From assembly GCF_000411295.1 (NCBI RefSeq), contig NZ_KE150421.1, positions 2,442,723-2,506,722 on the forward strand: DNA of 64,000 bases, written 5' to 3'. Of the stretch, positions 17,733-25,807 are shown one piece after another. This DNA comes from Paenisporosarcina sp. HGH0030 (GTDB lineage: Bacteria; Bacillota; Bacilli; Bacillales_A; Planococcaceae). Position numbers and translations under genes: made by a program. The notes under the pieces were generated by a model, which was not told where the DNA came from, searched no databases, and saw only the letters and a list, made by a program, of their open reading frames with translations. The number at the start of each line of letters is the position of its first letter. The stretch's first letter is position 1.

Positions 17733-17763
17733 AAAAAACCTCATTTACTTATGATACGGTTCC
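17733..17763. other. SCC-like attachment site at the rlmH 3' end
   Basis: Read with rlmH, the gene ends GAACCGTATCATAAGTAA (Glu-Pro-Tyr-His-Lys-stop). This is the same position and nearly the same bases as the SCC attB of staphylococci (GAAGC-TATCATAA-TGA type). The inverted repeat TAAATGAGG follows on the cassette side only. On the chromosome side the sequence is rlmH coding sequence and lacks the CCGTGA extension found in the outer copies. Confidence 0.8.
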
Positions 17764-18224
17764 CCTTTAATAATCCGAAAAGCTCGATATACTTGCTCCA
17801 CCAACACCAATTTCATCAATTGGTGTGGCAAGGTCATTTTTGAGAATGACAGCTTTTCATCAGAGCGCTTCATCACGTCTTCATGCAGACCGAGTGATCC
17901 TCCGATGACGAACGCGATTTTGCTGCGACCATATGTCATGAGTGACTGTAAATCATCCGCTAGTTGTTCAGATGATTTCATTTTGCCCTCGATTGCCAAT
18001 GCGATGACATAAGTGTCCGTTCCGATTTTTGCCAAAATGCGTTCGCCTTCTTTTTTCTTGACGATTTCCATGTCAGCATCACTTAAATTTTCCGGTGCTT
18101 TTTCGTCTGCCACTTCAATCAAATCTATTTTTGCGTAACTTCCCAATCGTTTTGTGTATTCTTCAATACCCATTTTTAAGTACTTTTCTTTTAACTTCCC
18201 AACGGAAATTATTGCGATATTCAC
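17745..18224 (-). CDS. rlmH: 23S rRNA (pseudouridine1915-N3) methyltransferase
   Basis: A SPOUT methyltransferase of 159 residues that modifies pseudouridine 1915 in helix 69 of 23S rRNA on assembled ribosomes. The S-adenosylmethionine knot region shows [13 protein letters not shown] and [27 protein letters not shown]; the C-terminus GEPYHK is the family ending. Length is normal. The start is GTG at 18224 with AAAGGTGG seven bases upstream. The 3' end doubles as the insertion site of the cassette array, and the coding sequence is restored exactly, as in SCC insertions. It corresponds to orfX of staphylococci. Confidence 0.97.
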   Translation of the reverse strand: MNIAIISVGKLKEKYLKMGIEEYTKRLGSYAKIDLIEVADEKAPENLSDADMEIVKKKEGERILAKIGTDTYVIALAIEGKMKSSEQLADDLQSLMTYGRSKIAFVIGGSLGLHEDVMKRSDEKLSFSKMTLPHQLMKLVLVEQVYRAFRIIKGEPYHK

Positions 18225-18314
18225 AGGTTATCCACCTTTACACTTTATTTACAAACACGCTATCCACAGAAGTTATACACATATCCACAACCACAAACTA
18301 TATATAGTAGGCAA

Positions 18315-18479
18315 TCATTCGTTCGCCACTAAATATATTGCAGCGACATCACAGTAATCGCATTTTGTGGATATCTTTTCTTCATCTGTGAGTTCCGTTA
18401 AAATCGGGAAGGTATTTTGCTCAGCCACAAACATGTCCAATGCATGTTCTATATGGGTTTGACAGCATTTAATTTTCAT
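18315..18479 (-). CDS. Small CxxH/CxxC protein (YyzF-like)
   Basis: A 54-residue frame starting MKIKCCQTHIEHALD, with CCQTH near the N-terminus and KCDYCD at about 39-44, ending VANE. The CxxH and CxxC pairs could bind one zinc ion. Proteins of this small family occur beside rlmH and htrC in many Bacillales. The ATG at 18479 has AAAGGATGA seven bases upstream. It sits between htrC and rlmH on the same strand. Function unknown. The frame contains one DnaA-box-like sequence. Confidence 0.85.
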   Translation of the reverse strand: MKIKCCQTHIEHALDMFVAEQNTFPILTELTDEEKISTKCDYCDVAAIYLVANE

Positions 18480-18562
18480 TTTTCTTCATCCTTTCGGTTT
18501 TCGAACAATTCAATTAGTTATACACAATTCACACAACTTTATCCACAATCTATTTTAACAAA

Positions 18563-18608
18563 CAAAAAGCGAGTAGGAAAGGTACGGGTTCGCACCTTCT
18601 ACTCGCTG
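18563..18608 (-). terminator. Terminator after htrC
   Basis: AGCGAGTAG and CTACTCGCT pair around a GGT/ACC-extended loop, followed on the minus strand by CTTTTTGTTTG. It closes the walR-to-htrC stretch. Confidence 0.8.
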
Positions 18609-18680
18609 TGTAAATGTTTTGTTAATATAAAATTGTTATCCACAATTCTTTTTGGTCATCCACAACATTGACAAACCTTT

Positions 18681-19907
18681 TTATAGAGCTGAATTGTCTT
18701 TCAATTCTAAGGTCGCTTCTATCAGTTGACCTTTACGATACACTTTCAATTTCAAATCGTCACCGATTTCTTTTTCATTGTATAAGTGTTTACGTAAATC
18801 GATCATGTTATCGATTTTTTCTCCATCCATTTCAACGATTACATCATATTGTTTCAATTCCGCTTTTTCCGCTGCTGATCCTTCTATTACTTCGTCAACG
18901 ACCACCCCTGTTGAAACTTCTTCCGGTAAACGAAGTGTATCTCTCTGATGGTAAGCAGAAACGTTGGTCACATCGACTAATGTTACACCCATTGAAGGAC
19001 GTTTCATTTCGCCGAATTTTTCAAGATCTTCAATGACAGGAATGGCAGAGTTAATTGGAATCGCAAGGCCAATCCCTTCGACTGTCGCCTGAGATATTTT
19101 CATGGAATTGATTCCTATCAATTGACCAGCTAAATTGACAAGTGCCCCACCACTATTTCCTGGGTTGATGGCTGCATCCGTTTGCAATACTTCAGCCTGC
19201 CAATCAATTTGGTTATCTCCATTTAAATCAACCGGAATTGCACGGTCTTTACCGGAAACAACTCCTGTCGTTACGGATCCTGAAAAATCCAGACCAAGTG
19301 GATTACCGATTGCAATGACCGTTTCCCCTTGTTTCAATGAATCTGAATTTCCAAATTCCGCAACTGTTGTCACTTTGGAAGCATCCATTTCTAAAACAGC
19401 TAAGTCTGTCCAAATATCGGCCCCAAGTAATTTGGCATCCACTTTGGCTCCGTCTGCCAATGTCACTTCTATTTGAGTTGCACCTTCAATAACATGATTG
19501 TTGGTAACAACGTATGCTTTATCTCCTGATTTTTTATAGATGACACCTGAACCTGTTCCCGCTTCTTGTTCTTCACTGGTTGGTCTCAAGAAATCTGACG
19601 TGGATTGAATGTTAGTCACGCCTACAACTGCGTTCGCTGCCTTGTCGACTGCAGATGTGACATCAGTAGTTATATCCGCAGATATTTGCTGATTAGTTGA
19701 AGACACAGCTGATGAGTCTTTGGCACTTAACTCGGTTCCACCAGGCATCATGCCAACGAGCGAAGGAAGCATCAGCCAAACGATTAGTGCCCCAATCATA
19801 ACCCCGATAAGACCACTGAAAAAGTAGCCACCTTTACTTCCTTTCCTAATAATCCTCGTTTGTTGTTCTTTTTGTGGATCTGATGGTATTTGATCGTAGT
19901 AACCCAT
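18681..19907 (-). CDS. htrC: Membrane-anchored HtrA-type serine protease
   Basis: 408 residues: a cytoplasmic N-terminus, one membrane helix (about 29-51), a trypsin-like domain and a C-terminal PDZ domain (about 310-400). The catalytic triad is visible: His138 (VVTNNHVIEGA), Asp168 (TDLAVLEM) and Ser252 (INPGNSGGALV). HtrA proteases degrade or refold damaged proteins at the outer face of the membrane. It follows walJ in the same direction, as yyxA/htrC does in B. subtilis, but a 200-base gap with a hairpin repeat and the walJ terminator separates them. It probably has its own promoter. Confidence 0.95.
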   Translation of the reverse strand: MGYYDQIPSDPQKEQQTRIIRKGSKGGYFFSGLIGVMIGALIVWLMLPSLVGMMPGGTELSAKDSSAVSSTNQQISADITTDVTSAVDKAANAVVGVTNIQSTSDFLRPTSEEQEAGTGSGVIYKKSGDKAYVVTNNHVIEGATQIEVTLADGAKVDAKLLGADIWTDLAVLEMDASKVTTVAEFGNSDSLKQGETVIAIGNPLGLDFSGSVTTGVVSGKDRAIPVDLNGDNQIDWQAEVLQTDAAINPGNSGGALVNLAGQLIGINSMKISQATVEGIGLAIPINSAIPVIEDLEKFGEMKRPSMGVTLVDVTNVSAYHQRDTLRLPEEVSTGVVVDEVIEGSAAEKAELKQYDVIVEMDGEKIDNMIDLRKHLYNEKEIGDDLKLKVYRKGQLIEATLELKDNSAL

Positions 19908-20000
19908 AGATAATCTCCCTTTCTGTTATTCGATACCTTTACTTTACCAAGTCAACATTAAAATTAAATGAAAATGAATTTAAAACTTGCTCAAAATAAA

Positions 20001-20080
20001 GAAAAGCGTATAGTGCCACTCAAGCTCGAAGCCATGAAATGTGGAACAGGCCGTGAGCTGGCACTTGGTGCTAGACACTA
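20001..20080. repeat. Interspersed hairpin repeat, copy 1
   Basis: The stem AGTGCCA (20012-20018) pairs with TGGCACT (20059-20065), extended by AGCTC (20023-20027) with GAGCT (20055-20059). The reverse strand begins TGTCTAGCACC and ends near ACGCTTTTC, as in the copies at 36590, 37072 and 48478. Confidence 0.7.
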
Positions 20081-20098
20081 CTTAGTTAAAAAAAGCAT

Positions 20099-20126
20099 CA
20101 AAAAACCCCACAAATTTGTGGGGTTT
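20099..20126 (-). terminator. Terminator overlapping the walJ stop
   Basis: AAACCCCACAAA/TTTGTGGGGTTT is a 24-bp perfect palindrome (20103-20126), followed on the minus strand by TTTTGATGC. It begins within the walJ stop codon. Confidence 0.85.
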
Positions 20127-20913
20127 AGATAGTCACTAATTCAGTGGCTTTATTGGCATCTGTATCAAAAAGATTCAAATATTCACCGGTAATAATTCCG
20201 CATGATTCAAGTGTTTGAGTAACACTCATTCGTGCCAGGTCCTTCATGTTATTATCTTTACTCAAATGAGAAAGATAGATACGTGTTGGTTTTTCTTCGA
20301 CGACTTCGCTCATTGCGACAGCGGCATCTTCGTTTGACACATGTCCTACGTCGCTTAAAATCCGGCGTTTGACCGACCACGGGTAACGACCCATTTGTAG
20401 CATTCCTACGTCATGATTGCTTTCGAACACAAATGAATCCGCACCTTTGATATGACCCTTCATCCGGTCACTGACATATCCAGTATCCGTGATTAACACC
20501 AGTTTACGTCCATTTTCATGAAATACGTAAAACATTGGATCTGCAGCATCATGGGATACAGCGAACGATTGAATGTCTAGTGAGCCGAATGTTTTTACAG
20601 TCTCCATATCAAAATGAAAACGTTGCTCGAGTGGAATGTTTCCGACAAGATGTTCCATTGCCATCCAGGTCTTGGCATTGGCATATATGGGAACTTTATA
20701 TTTACGGGCGAGAATTCCAAGCCCTTTTATGTGATCACTATGTTCATGCGTAACCAAAATTCCGCTCAAGTTTTTCACATTGCGGTCAACAGAGGCGAAC
20801 AACTCCTCCATTTTACGTCCACTAAGACCAGCATCCACTAAAAATGAATGTTCTTCGTTTTCAACGTAAATGGCATTTCCGCTACTTCCGCTTGCTAGAA
20901 CACTAAAACGCAT
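20125..20913 (-). CDS. walJ: WalJ, metallo-beta-lactamase-fold hydrolase
   Basis: 262 residues (YycJ/WalJ family), described in the literature as a 5'-3' double-strand DNA exonuclease linked to mismatch repair. Zinc ligands are visible in THEHSDH (His56, His58, Asp60, His61) and later in SHLSKD. The ATG has AAGGAG at eight bases. It is the last gene of the walRKHIJ operon, 12 bases after yycI, and ends in a terminator. Cytoplasmic. Confidence 0.95.
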   Translation of the reverse strand: MRFSVLASGSSGNAIYVENEEHSFLVDAGLSGRKMEELFASVDRNVKNLSGILVTHEHSDHIKGLGILARKYKVPIYANAKTWMAMEHLVGNIPLEQRFHFDMETVKTFGSLDIQSFAVSHDAADPMFYVFHENGRKLVLITDTGYVSDRMKGHIKGADSFVFESNHDVGMLQMGRYPWSVKRRILSDVGHVSNEDAAVAMSEVVEEKPTRIYLSHLSKDNNMKDLARMSVTQTLESCGIITGEYLNLFDTDANKATELVTI

Positions 20914-20925
20914 GATGAAAACTCC

Positions 20926-21741
20926 TTACTCTACTTCTTTTTTCTCGGACTCTTTGTTAAATTCGATAATCTTTCCTTCTACGGCATTTACAAAATAGTC
21001 TTCCTTCGAGCCATCTTGTAATTCTACACGAACTCGCCAAGTCGGTGCAAACACTTGTGTTTCCGTCAATTGAACGAGTGTGGAATATCCTAAACTGATA
21101 TTTGTAATCGTCGAATTTGGTTTCAATAAATTCCGTGTATATAATACTTCAACTGCTTTCTCATCCGGCAATAGGTTTTCGGTTTGCTCAAAATCATCTT
21201 CCAGCTCTTCGAAGGCCGTTTGTTCATATCTATATATTTCATTATCTTCATTCCAATAAATTGTGAGAAGCGCATTTTGGTTAAAGAAGATTTGACGATT
21301 ATTGATAGTTTGGAAAAACACTGCTTTTTTAGCTTCTGCATCAACCTCATACAAGTCGTATGACGAGCCTTCGAATACATGCGTATTAACAAAGTCCTTG
21401 AGTGTTGCCGGGTCTTCCAAACTTGCTAATACCACTGGTTTTTTAAATGTAGCTACAAGTTCAGTACGATCAAATATTTCAAAGGTTTGATTATCCAATG
21501 TTTTTAACTTTTCAGGAGAGTAGACACGAATGTTGCCGGAAACATATGATTCTTTCAGTGTATTTTCAGGCGCACTCTCATAACGAATGTTATCCGCTTG
21601 CAAACGTTCTTCAATTGTTGTTTCACCCAGCACTTCGACTTCCTGTGCTTCATTGTAACGAGTTAAATATAGTGAATACAAGAAGACGTTTAAAATAGAA
21701 AACACGATAATGAAGATGGTTTTTGTTTTATTCCAATCCAA
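20926..21741 (-). CDS. yycI: YycI, membrane regulator of WalK
   Basis: About 271 residues: an N-terminal membrane helix (about 8-27) and an extracytoplasmic domain of the YycH/YycI fold. YycI and YycH interact with WalK in the membrane and tune its kinase activity. The family start MDWNKTKTIFIIVF fits the TTG at 21741, eight bases after AGGAGG. A GTG at 21750 lies inside that ribosome site. The gene overlaps the end of yycH, indicating coupled translation. Confidence 0.93.
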   Translation of the reverse strand: MDWNKTKTIFIIVFSILNVFLYSLYLTRYNEAQEVEVLGETTIEERLQADNIRYESAPENTLKESYVSGNIRVYSPEKLKTLDNQTFEIFDRTELVATFKKPVVLASLEDPATLKDFVNTHVFEGSSYDLYEVDAEAKKAVFFQTINNRQIFFNQNALLTIYWNEDNEIYRYEQTAFEELEDDFEQTENLLPDEKAVEVLYTRNLLKPNSTITNISLGYSTLVQLTETQVFAPTWRVRVELQDGSKEDYFVNAVEGKIIEFNKESEKKEVE

Positions 21742-23059
21742 ACTTCCCACCTCCTAAAACATCAGGTGAAATGCGAGACCACTGATTGTTTGATAAATAA
21801 AACCAGGATGGTTCCAATGTCAATAATCGTCTTTCGTCATCGCGTGTTAAATAATAGCCCGTGGTAATTTCATCGATATTGTTAAAATCAAGTTCTTTCA
21901 CGGTTTTCATGACACGTGAAGCTTTCTCACCTGAAGGCAACGTTGAAATCACGGTATCAAATGCCAACGACAGATCAAGCGTATAGTATGGTCTCCGATA
22001 GCGATAAATCCCGGGGTCTCCCCAAAACGCCGTTATTTTTGTAGATGTTTCATCACTGAATACGGGATATCCCAACAAATATAATTGGTAATCTATTTGC
22101 TGCTTGTCCGGGTTGATACTTGCAAAACGAAATTCATCTGTCCAGCCCCCGTGTTCATTTACATAATCCAAGCTATCAAAAATCAACTTAGATGGCTCGG
22201 CTGGTACAAAAGTTTCAGCAGAAGGATTCACAAAACTTAATGTGCGTTCAAGCAAGTTCACATTCATTAATGAGGTTCCATCTGAATATTCTTCATTTGT
22301 TGCGCCTACAGGACTTTGACGAACTAGATTTGGGTCACTGAACAGGGCGTCCCTGAAGCGATTGGGATCTATTTCTTGCAGGTAATATGTGTAACGGATA
22401 CTTTCCACATCTTTTGCTGTAACAAAAAGTGAAGACCTTCCTTTTCGTTCAATTTCCGTGAACTGTGTAAAATTAGCCGTCGGTGATACTACTTCTTGCT
22501 TCAATAAATTCATATCAACATTACCTGCAATTGCTGAATACAGTTTTTTGGATTTTGAACTGGCAAAGTAGATTTTCAGTTCATTATTATCAATACGATT
22601 CCAATTGACAATTAAGCGATCAAATTCATTTTCAGGTATGTTTGTCATCGAAAATGGCAAAATGATATCATATACCGGAAACGGCACATCATCCGGGAAG
22701 AATAGGGTAAAGCGATCAGGCGCATGAATTAGTTCATTTAAATCCATTTCACTTAAATTATTGTTCTCTAATTTCAACTCACTGACTTCCCAGTCCTTCA
22801 TGACATTAATAACACGATCCAAGTCAAACGGAGACATAGAACCAGTCATTTTGTTTTCCCGACTCGCTATCATTTTATATGGTTTGATTACATCATCTAC
22901 ACGTTTTTGATCTGCAATTGATATATTGAGTACCGGTGCTTGTTTAATGGTTTCATAGTTCGGTGTATAGGTCCATATTGTAAACGTCAGTGTCACACTT
23001 AAAACGACAAGCAAGGTGAGGACAATCGATTTAATTTGCTCTACATACTTCAATCCCAT
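21728..23059 (-). CDS. yycH: YycH, membrane regulator of WalK
   Basis: 443 residues with one N-terminal membrane helix (about 10-30) and a large extracytoplasmic part. The family acts with YycI on the WalK sensor. The start codon overlaps the last codons of walK by 10 bases (GAATGGGATTGA), a typical coupled junction. Nothing unusual in length. Confidence 0.93.
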   Translation of the reverse strand: MGLKYVEQIKSIVLTLLVVLSVTLTFTIWTYTPNYETIKQAPVLNISIADQKRVDDVIKPYKMIASRENKMTGSMSPFDLDRVINVMKDWEVSELKLENNNLSEMDLNELIHAPDRFTLFFPDDVPFPVYDIILPFSMTNIPENEFDRLIVNWNRIDNNELKIYFASSKSKKLYSAIAGNVDMNLLKQEVVSPTANFTQFTEIERKGRSSLFVTAKDVESIRYTYYLQEIDPNRFRDALFSDPNLVRQSPVGATNEEYSDGTSLMNVNLLERTLSFVNPSAETFVPAEPSKLIFDSLDYVNEHGGWTDEFRFASINPDKQQIDYQLYLLGYPVFSDETSTKITAFWGDPGIYRYRRPYYTLDLSLAFDTVISTLPSGEKASRVMKTVKELDFNNIDEITTGYYLTRDDERRLLTLEPSWFYLSNNQWSRISPDVLGGGKFGLE

Positions 23060-24867
23060 TCACCTGCCTCATCCAACTCAAATGGCAACGTAAAGAATAT
23101 CGTCGTCCCATGTCCTTCTTCACTCTCTGCCCAAATGGCTCCACCGTGTGCTTCAATCATTTCCCGGGCAATAGCTAGTCCAAGTCCTGAGCCCCCCATT
23201 GACCTTGCACGCGCGCGGTCCACACGATAAAAACGGTCAAAAATTCGTTCTACATTTTCTTTTGGAATTCCCATGCCATCATCCGATACCATCACTTTTA
23301 AGAATCCTTCTTGCACAATAATGCCAAAACGAATATTACCGCCATCCGGCGAATATTTTAAAGCATTCGAAATGATATTATCAATGACTTGTGTTAATTT
23401 ATCAGCATCGATTTCCACAAAGAATTGTGAATCTGGCAATAATCGTTGGAAATGAACTTGTTGTGATTTCGACATTTCAAAACGATCGATGATTCGATTG
23501 AAGAATTTAATGAACTCAACAAACTCTTTATTCAAATCGTAAGAACGGCTGTCCATTTTCGATAACTGTAACAGGTCATTAACCAAACGAATCATACGCT
23601 CAGTTTCCGTCTGCGTAACATTCAGGAATGAAGGTGCTAATTCCTGGTCTCGCCACGCGCCATCCGCAAGGGCTTCTAAGTAGCTGCGCATCGTCGTTAA
23701 TGGTGTCCGTAGTTCGTGTGATACGTTGGCTACGAATTCACGACGCTCCATATCAATTTTCTCTTGTTCGGTATTGTCATGAAGAACTGTAATCAGGCCA
23801 TTTACGAATCCTGTTTCTTTCTGAATGACCGAGAAATTTGCTCGCAGAATATACGGACGTTCTGGTGAGCTGAAGTCCAAGTTAATGGACTCTTTCATAT
23901 GAATTAAATCTTCAAATGCATATTCCGCTTCTATTCCAAGAACGGATGAAATGGGACGATGTAATACCAGTTCTCTTGATACTCTCAACAGTCTCAGAGC
24001 TGGATCATTGATTAAAATAATGCGCCCTTTTCGATCCGTTGCAATTACGCCATCCGTCATGTTAGAAAGGACTGACGCTAGTTTGCGTCGTTCACCTTCC
24101 GTAGTGGACTGGGCTTCTTGCAGACGGTTGGTCAAGTGATTGAAGGCAATTGCCAATTGCCCAATTTCATCATTTCCGTAAACGCGCACTTTACGGGAGA
24201 AGTTCCCTTTTGCCATAGCCTGTGCTTGTCTGCGCATATCCGAAATCGGCCGTGTGATGGTCTGGGCAATCAAAATCCCCAAAATGATGGTGATGGCAAG
24301 TGACATCGCTGTACCACCAGCAAGAATTCGGTTAATTTCATTCATCTGCTCAAAAACTGTTTCGATATTTGATTCCAAGTAAATCGTACCGAGTACTTCA
24401 CCTTGATCTATTATAGGTGAAGTGAGAACCCAAATACGATCGCCTTTTTTTAATGAAATTTTATTGTCTGGTGTTTCAGAAGATATGGATCGACGGACCA
24501 TCGCATCTGTTGAACGTTGACCAACAATGGATTGATTGGTCGTTTCGGATGTTGCTAGAATACGAAAATTGGGATCAATCACACTAATTTCATTAATATC
24601 TTCCGAACGGATACTGAATAGAACAGAACGTAAACTTTGCTCTAAAGTGGGGTCTTCTTCTCCCCGCTTCTTTATAATTTCTTCACGCACACTAAACTCC
24701 ACCAAATCCACTCGTTCTTTAATGGAATTGGTGAAGCTCTCTTTAAGCGTATGTTCTAATTCACGCGCAAAATATATTCCTATGATTTGCATTGCCAATA
24801 TAATAAGCAATATATAAACAAGGACAATTTTGACGTGAATTGATTTAAAAAAGCCAACCTTTTGCAT
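23050..24867 (-). CDS. walK: WalK cell-wall sensor histidine kinase
   Basis: 605 residues: membrane helix 1 (13-33), extracytoplasmic Cache-like domain (34-182), membrane helix 2 (183-203), HAMP (204-256), PAS (262-368), HisKA with His384 in VSHELRTP, and HATPase with NAL, DDGMG and GSGLGLA boxes. It senses cell-wall state and phosphorylates WalR; the system is essential in most relatives. It begins six bases after walR. The coding sequence contains a 13/14 match to the Noc-binding site (23159-23172). Confidence 0.97.
   Translation of the reverse strand: MQKVGFFKSIHVKIVLVYILLIILAMQIIGIYFARELEHTLKESFTNSIKERVDLVEFSVREEIIKKRGEEDPTLEQSLRSVLFSIRSEDINEISVIDPNFRILATSETTNQSIVGQRSTDAMVRRSISSETPDNKISLKKGDRIWVLTSPIIDQGEVLGTIYLESNIETVFEQMNEINRILAGGTAMSLAITIILGILIAQTITRPISDMRRQAQAMAKGNFSRKVRVYGNDEIGQLAIAFNHLTNRLQEAQSTTEGERRKLASVLSNMTDGVIATDRKGRIILINDPALRLLRVSRELVLHRPISSVLGIEAEYAFEDLIHMKESINLDFSSPERPYILRANFSVIQKETGFVNGLITVLHDNTEQEKIDMERREFVANVSHELRTPLTTMRSYLEALADGAWRDQELAPSFLNVTQTETERMIRLVNDLLQLSKMDSRSYDLNKEFVEFIKFFNRIIDRFEMSKSQQVHFQRLLPDSQFFVEIDADKLTQVIDNIISNALKYSPDGGNIRFGIIVQEGFLKVMVSDDGMGIPKENVERIFDRFYRVDRARARSMGGSGLGLAIAREMIEAHGGAIWAESEEGHGTTIFFTLPFELDEAGEWD
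23159..23172. promoter_or_regulatory. Candidate Noc-binding site within walK
   Basis: ATTTCCCGGGCAAT differs at one position from the B. subtilis NBS palindrome ATTTCCCGGGAAAT. A noc gene is present in the window. Confidence 0.5.
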
Positions 24868-24872
24868 TCTGT

Positions 24873-25580
24873 CTACTCCTGTTCAGGATTACGCAAATAA
24901 TACCCTACGCCGCGACGTGTCACAATCCATGCAGGGTGACTTGGGTTATCCTCAATTTTTTCACGAAGGCGACGAATGGTTACGTCTACAGTACGAACAT
25001 CCCCAAAATAATCATAACCCCATACAGTTTGCAGTAAATGTTCGCGTGTCATCACTTGACCGATATGTTTTGCCAAGTAATGTAGCAGTTCAAACTCACG
25101 GTGTGTCAGTTCAATTGATTCCTCTCTTTTCAAAACTAAATACGCATCTGGCTGAATAATTAATGAGCCAACCGCAATATCATTTGACGCATCTTCTGCA
25201 TCTTCTGATTGTACGGTTTGATGGCGACGCATATTGGCTTTCACACGGGCAATCAATTCACGAGTACTGAACGGTTTTGTTACATAATCATCTGCACCTA
25301 ATTCCAAACCAAGAACTTTATCAATTTCCGAGTCTTTCGCTGTCAGCATGATAATAGGAAAATCGTGTTTTTTACGAATCTCACGACAGACTTCCATTCC
25401 ATCCCGGTTTGGTAACATAATATCCAGTAACATCAAATCGGGTTTGATTTCTTCTGCTTTTGCTAAAGCTTCATCACCGTCATAAGCACAAACGACATTG
25501 TAGCCTTCTTTCTTTAAATTGAATTGTAGAATGTCCGCAATCGGCTTCTCGTCATCTACTACTAAAATTGTTTTACTCAT
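24873..25580 (-). CDS. walR: WalR response regulator
   Basis: OmpR-type regulator of 235 residues. Receiver domain: acidic pocket VDDEK, phospho-acceptor Asp53 (LLDIMLP), Thr80 and Lys102 (TKPFS). The C-terminal winged helix (about 130-232) ends [19 protein letters not shown] and RGVGYYLR. It controls cell-wall hydrolase genes. First gene of the walRK-yycHI-walJ operon; a cell-wall hydrolase lies just upstream. Confidence 0.98.
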   Translation of the reverse strand: MSKTILVVDDEKPIADILQFNLKKEGYNVVCAYDGDEALAKAEEIKPDLMLLDIMLPNRDGMEVCREIRKKHDFPIIMLTAKDSEIDKVLGLELGADDYVTKPFSTRELIARVKANMRRHQTVQSEDAEDASNDIAVGSLIIQPDAYLVLKREESIELTHREFELLHYLAKHIGQVMTREHLLQTVWGYDYFGDVRTVDVTIRRLREKIEDNPSHPAWIVTRRGVGYYLRNPEQE

Positions 25581-25701
25581 TGTTCGTCATCCTCTCTTGC
25601 CATCTATCTATTTAAATATGAATTGACCTCTTTATACTACTTACTCTATCACGCTTTACTATGTTACGCACCTATCGACTAGAGGAATCAGAATGTTGAA
25701 T

Positions 25702-25715
25702 ATTTCCCGGGTAAT
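25702..25715. promoter_or_regulatory. Candidate Noc-binding site upstream of walR
   Basis: ATTTCCCGGGTAAT matches the NBS consensus at 13 of 14 positions and lies in the non-coding gap between the M23 gene and walR. Confidence 0.55.
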
Positions 25716-25763
25716 ATTTCGACAAGATTCTTAGATAAACTAACACTCTATTGTCGATGAATA

Positions 25764-25795
25764 TAAAAAAACGGCCAACTCTGTCGAATTGACCG
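25764..25795 (-). terminator. Terminator after the M23 hydrolase gene
   Basis: CGGTCAA and TTGGCCG pair (one G-U) around a 10-base loop, followed by seven T on the minus strand. Confidence 0.8.
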
Positions 25796-25807
25796 CTTCC
25801 GCGTATA

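Larger units (their letters stand above)
18228..18664. promoter_or_regulatory. DnaA-box cluster between rlmH and htrC
   Basis: Perfect TTATNCACA boxes at 18273, 18518, 18539 and 18636. One-mismatch boxes lie at 18228, 18260, 18281, 18366 (reverse) and 18656. That is nine in about 440 bases, far outside oriC. Other Bacillales carry DnaA-box clusters away from the origin that titrate DnaA or control nearby genes. Confidence 0.7.
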
